Part shown: piece by piece, positions 6,043-6,630 of the stretch
Layout: each line of letters begins with the position of its first letter
How positions within the stretch are numbered: the stretch's first letter is position 1
Assembly: GCA_025463615.1 (NCBI GenBank)
Contig: JAODAU010000033.1
Location: 1-6,630 of the forward strand
Direction of reading: 5' to 3'
Length of the DNA: 6,630 nt
Source: Microbacteriaceae bacterium
Lineage (GTDB): Bacteria; Actinomycetota; Actinomycetes; Actinomycetales; Microbacteriaceae
Translations under genes and position numbers: made by a program
Notes under the pieces: model-generated
The model's input: the letters and a program-made list of their open reading frames with translations, nothing else
The model's database searches: none
What the model was told of the DNA's origin: nothing

Positions 6043-6234
6043 GTGATTCAGAACTTCTGGGGCAACGCGATCTACTCGCTCGTGCCCACGATCCTGCTCG
6101 GGATCGTCTTCTGGGTCGTCATGCGCGCCATCATCCGGTCGGACCGCACCGAGCGCAAGGTGTACGCCGACATCGAGGCCGAGGAGCGCGCCAAGCTCGT
6201 CGCCGAGGAAGTCTCGGCCGCGCCCAAGAAGTAG
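6043..6234 (+). CDS. Small membrane protein with charged C-terminal helix, unknown function
   Basis: This 63-aa protein starts at GTG. An N-terminal hydrophobic helix (about residues 9-30: AIYSLVPTILLGIVFWVVMRAI) is followed by a basic turn (RSDRTERK) and a Glu/Ala/Lys-rich segment (IEAEERAKLVAEEVSAAPKK) likely to form a cytoplasmic amphipathic or coiled helix. The layout, one helix followed by positive charges, suggests the C-terminus is in the cytoplasm. It follows the 44-aa membrane protein by ten bases, so the two may be co-expressed with lysS; whether they interact is unknown. There is no Shine-Dalgarno, but a TAGCAT hexamer lies seven bases upstream. I recognise no named family; small one-helix proteins of this kind can be subunits of envelope complexes, which is only a guess here. 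Confidence 0.8.
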   Translation: MIQNFWGNAIYSLVPTILLGIVFWVVMRAIIRSDRTERKVYADIEAEERAKLVAEEVSAAPKK

Positions 6235-6253
6235 GCGCTAACCCCCATAGCGC
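6235..6253 (+). terminator. Short hairpin directly after the last small gene
   Basis: GCGCTA 6235-6240 pairs with TAGCGC 6248-6253 across a 7-base C-rich loop, immediately after the stop at 6232-6234. The stem is only six pairs and no T-run follows, so it is at best a weak terminator or 3' stabilising structure. Confidence 0.3.
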
Positions 6254-6356
6254 TGGGCCACGCCGCCCTCCTAGCCTTGCCGGAGAGGCCCCGATTCGCC
6301 GCCGTATCGTCATACCCGAGGCTGCATTTCCTGTGCGCGCCGACGACTCGGTCCTC

Positions 6357-6398
6357 GGCCCCGGTGCTGTCCGTTACCCGAGCAGCCGCGCCGGGGCC
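6357..6398. other. Strong GC hairpin in the gap before the TIR gene
   Basis: GGCCCCGGTGC (6357-6367) pairs with GCGCCGGGGCC (6388-6398): eleven positions with a single G-U wobble and a 20-base loop. It is the strongest stem I found in the 250-bp non-coding stretch 6235-6484. It could end transcription of the lysS cluster or insulate the TIR gene, but no T-tract follows. The rest of the gap has no gene, tRNA or recognisable insertion-sequence end that I can see; an 8-bp repeat TACCCGAG occurs at 6313-6320 and 6375-6382. Confidence 0.4.
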
Positions 6399-6472
6399 AC
6401 CTCGGTGCCTGGGCGTTCGGACTGGTCAAATCGTGTCGTAAAAGTGGCGTGGCACAACCGTGGTTTCGCTGG

Positions 6473-6478
6473 CATGCT
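6473..6478 (+). promoter_or_regulatory. Candidate -10 (CATGCT) for the TIR-domain gene
   Basis: CATGCT keeps the A and final T of TANNNT and sits exactly six bases (CATCAC) before ATG 6485, the spacing seen at panC and lysS. There is no Shine-Dalgarno before this ATG. This suggests a leaderless transcript specific to the TIR gene. Confidence 0.35.
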
Positions 6479-6484
6479 CATCAC

Positions 6485-6630
6485 ATGCGAATTTTCATCA
6501 GCCACACGAGCTACGACCACCCAGTCGCCTCCTACCTCTCGAGCGCGCTCACCGGTATCGGTGTCAAGACCTTCATGCTTCCCGAGGATGCGCCGGCCGG
6601 ATCAAACTGGATGGAACAGATCCGGGTCGG
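6485..6630 (+). CDS. TIR-domain protein, N-terminal fragment cut by window edge
   Basis: Forty-eight full codons are visible and the frame is open to the end. The sequence starts directly with a TIR fold: strand A and box 1 (MRIFISHTSYD, 1-11), helix A (HPVASYLSSALTGIG, 12-26), strand B (VKTFML, 27-32), then a BB-loop-like segment ending in PAGSNWMEQI (37-46), the equivalent of the PGxxW...I motif of bacterial TIR/TIR_2 domains. Such domains are NAD-consuming or signal-making enzymes in immune systems such as Thoeris, TIR-STING, TIR-SAVED and TIR-pAgo, but stand-alone TIR proteins of unknown role are common too. The catalytic glutamate, expected near an SxWCxxE-like motif further on, lies outside the window, so activity cannot be judged. 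Ten of 48 codons end in A or T, against 4 of the first 48 in panC, which hints at acquired DNA. The TIR fold is well supported; the system type is not known. Confidence 0.8.
   Translation, partial: MRIFISHTSYDHPVASYLSSALTGIGVKTFMLPEDAPAGSNWMEQIRV

Noticed and set aside
6131..6313. A 60-codon minus-strand open frame across the last small gene and the gap.
   Set aside because: The product is Arg/Ala/Pro-rich with no pattern of a real protein, and it overlaps a well-supported membrane protein.
6235..6484. tRNA gene, attachment site or insertion-sequence end in the gap before the TIR gene.
   Set aside because: No cloverleaf, no T-loop GTTCGANNC-type box, no long terminal inverted repeats and no transposase or integrase fragment could be seen.
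1..6630. CRISPR array, toxin-antitoxin pair or riboswitch.
   Set aside because: No regularly spaced repeats, no paired small toxin/antitoxin frames and no known aptamer core were found. panC and lysS start right after their neighbours, leaving no room for a riboswitch leader.

Overview
The window looks like chromosomal DNA from a high-GC actinobacterium, most likely the family Microbacteriaceae. The reasons are the strong G/C preference at third codon positions, start codons placed directly after TANNNT hexamers, and the gene neighbourhood DUF2520 protein / panC / lysS, which also occurs in Mycobacterium (Rv3603c-panC-...-lysS). The assignment rests on recognition by eye, not on a search.

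Layout. Bases 1-680 hold the 3' part of a Rossmann/DUF2520 protein on the plus strand. It converges on a two-gene minus-strand operon (2409 down to 791): a 3-hydroxybutyrate dehydrogenase-type SDR followed, with an ATGA overlap, by an alpha/beta hydrolase. The 110-bp convergent gap holds a long imperfect inverted repeat. A compact divergent promoter region (about 2400-2455) with overlapping -10 elements and a 14-bp palindrome separates this operon from a second, unrelated alpha/beta hydrolase on the plus strand (2456-3511). Next come panC (3521-4372), lysS (4382-5884) and two small membrane proteins (5898-6032 and 6043-6234), closely spaced and all on the plus strand. A 250-bp gap with two hairpins (6235-6484) leads to the first 48 codons of a TIR-domain protein that runs off the right edge.

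How the genes fit together. PanC makes pantothenate for CoA, LysS charges tRNA-Lys, and the DUF2520 protein is a usual companion of panC with no established reaction. The dehydrogenase/hydrolase operon and the second hydrolase look like a catabolic cassette lying between two genes that are often adjacent; 3-hydroxybutyrate or its esters are a plausible substrate for the operon. The TIR gene is the only part suggestive of an immune or signalling system, but its catalytic half and partners lie outside the window.

The most notable signals beyond the genes are a strongly over-represented 7-mer, GGATGCC/GGCATCC (15 hits found by eye), and a recurrent leaderless-type start arrangement in which the upstream gene's stop codon forms part of the next gene's -10 hexamer.
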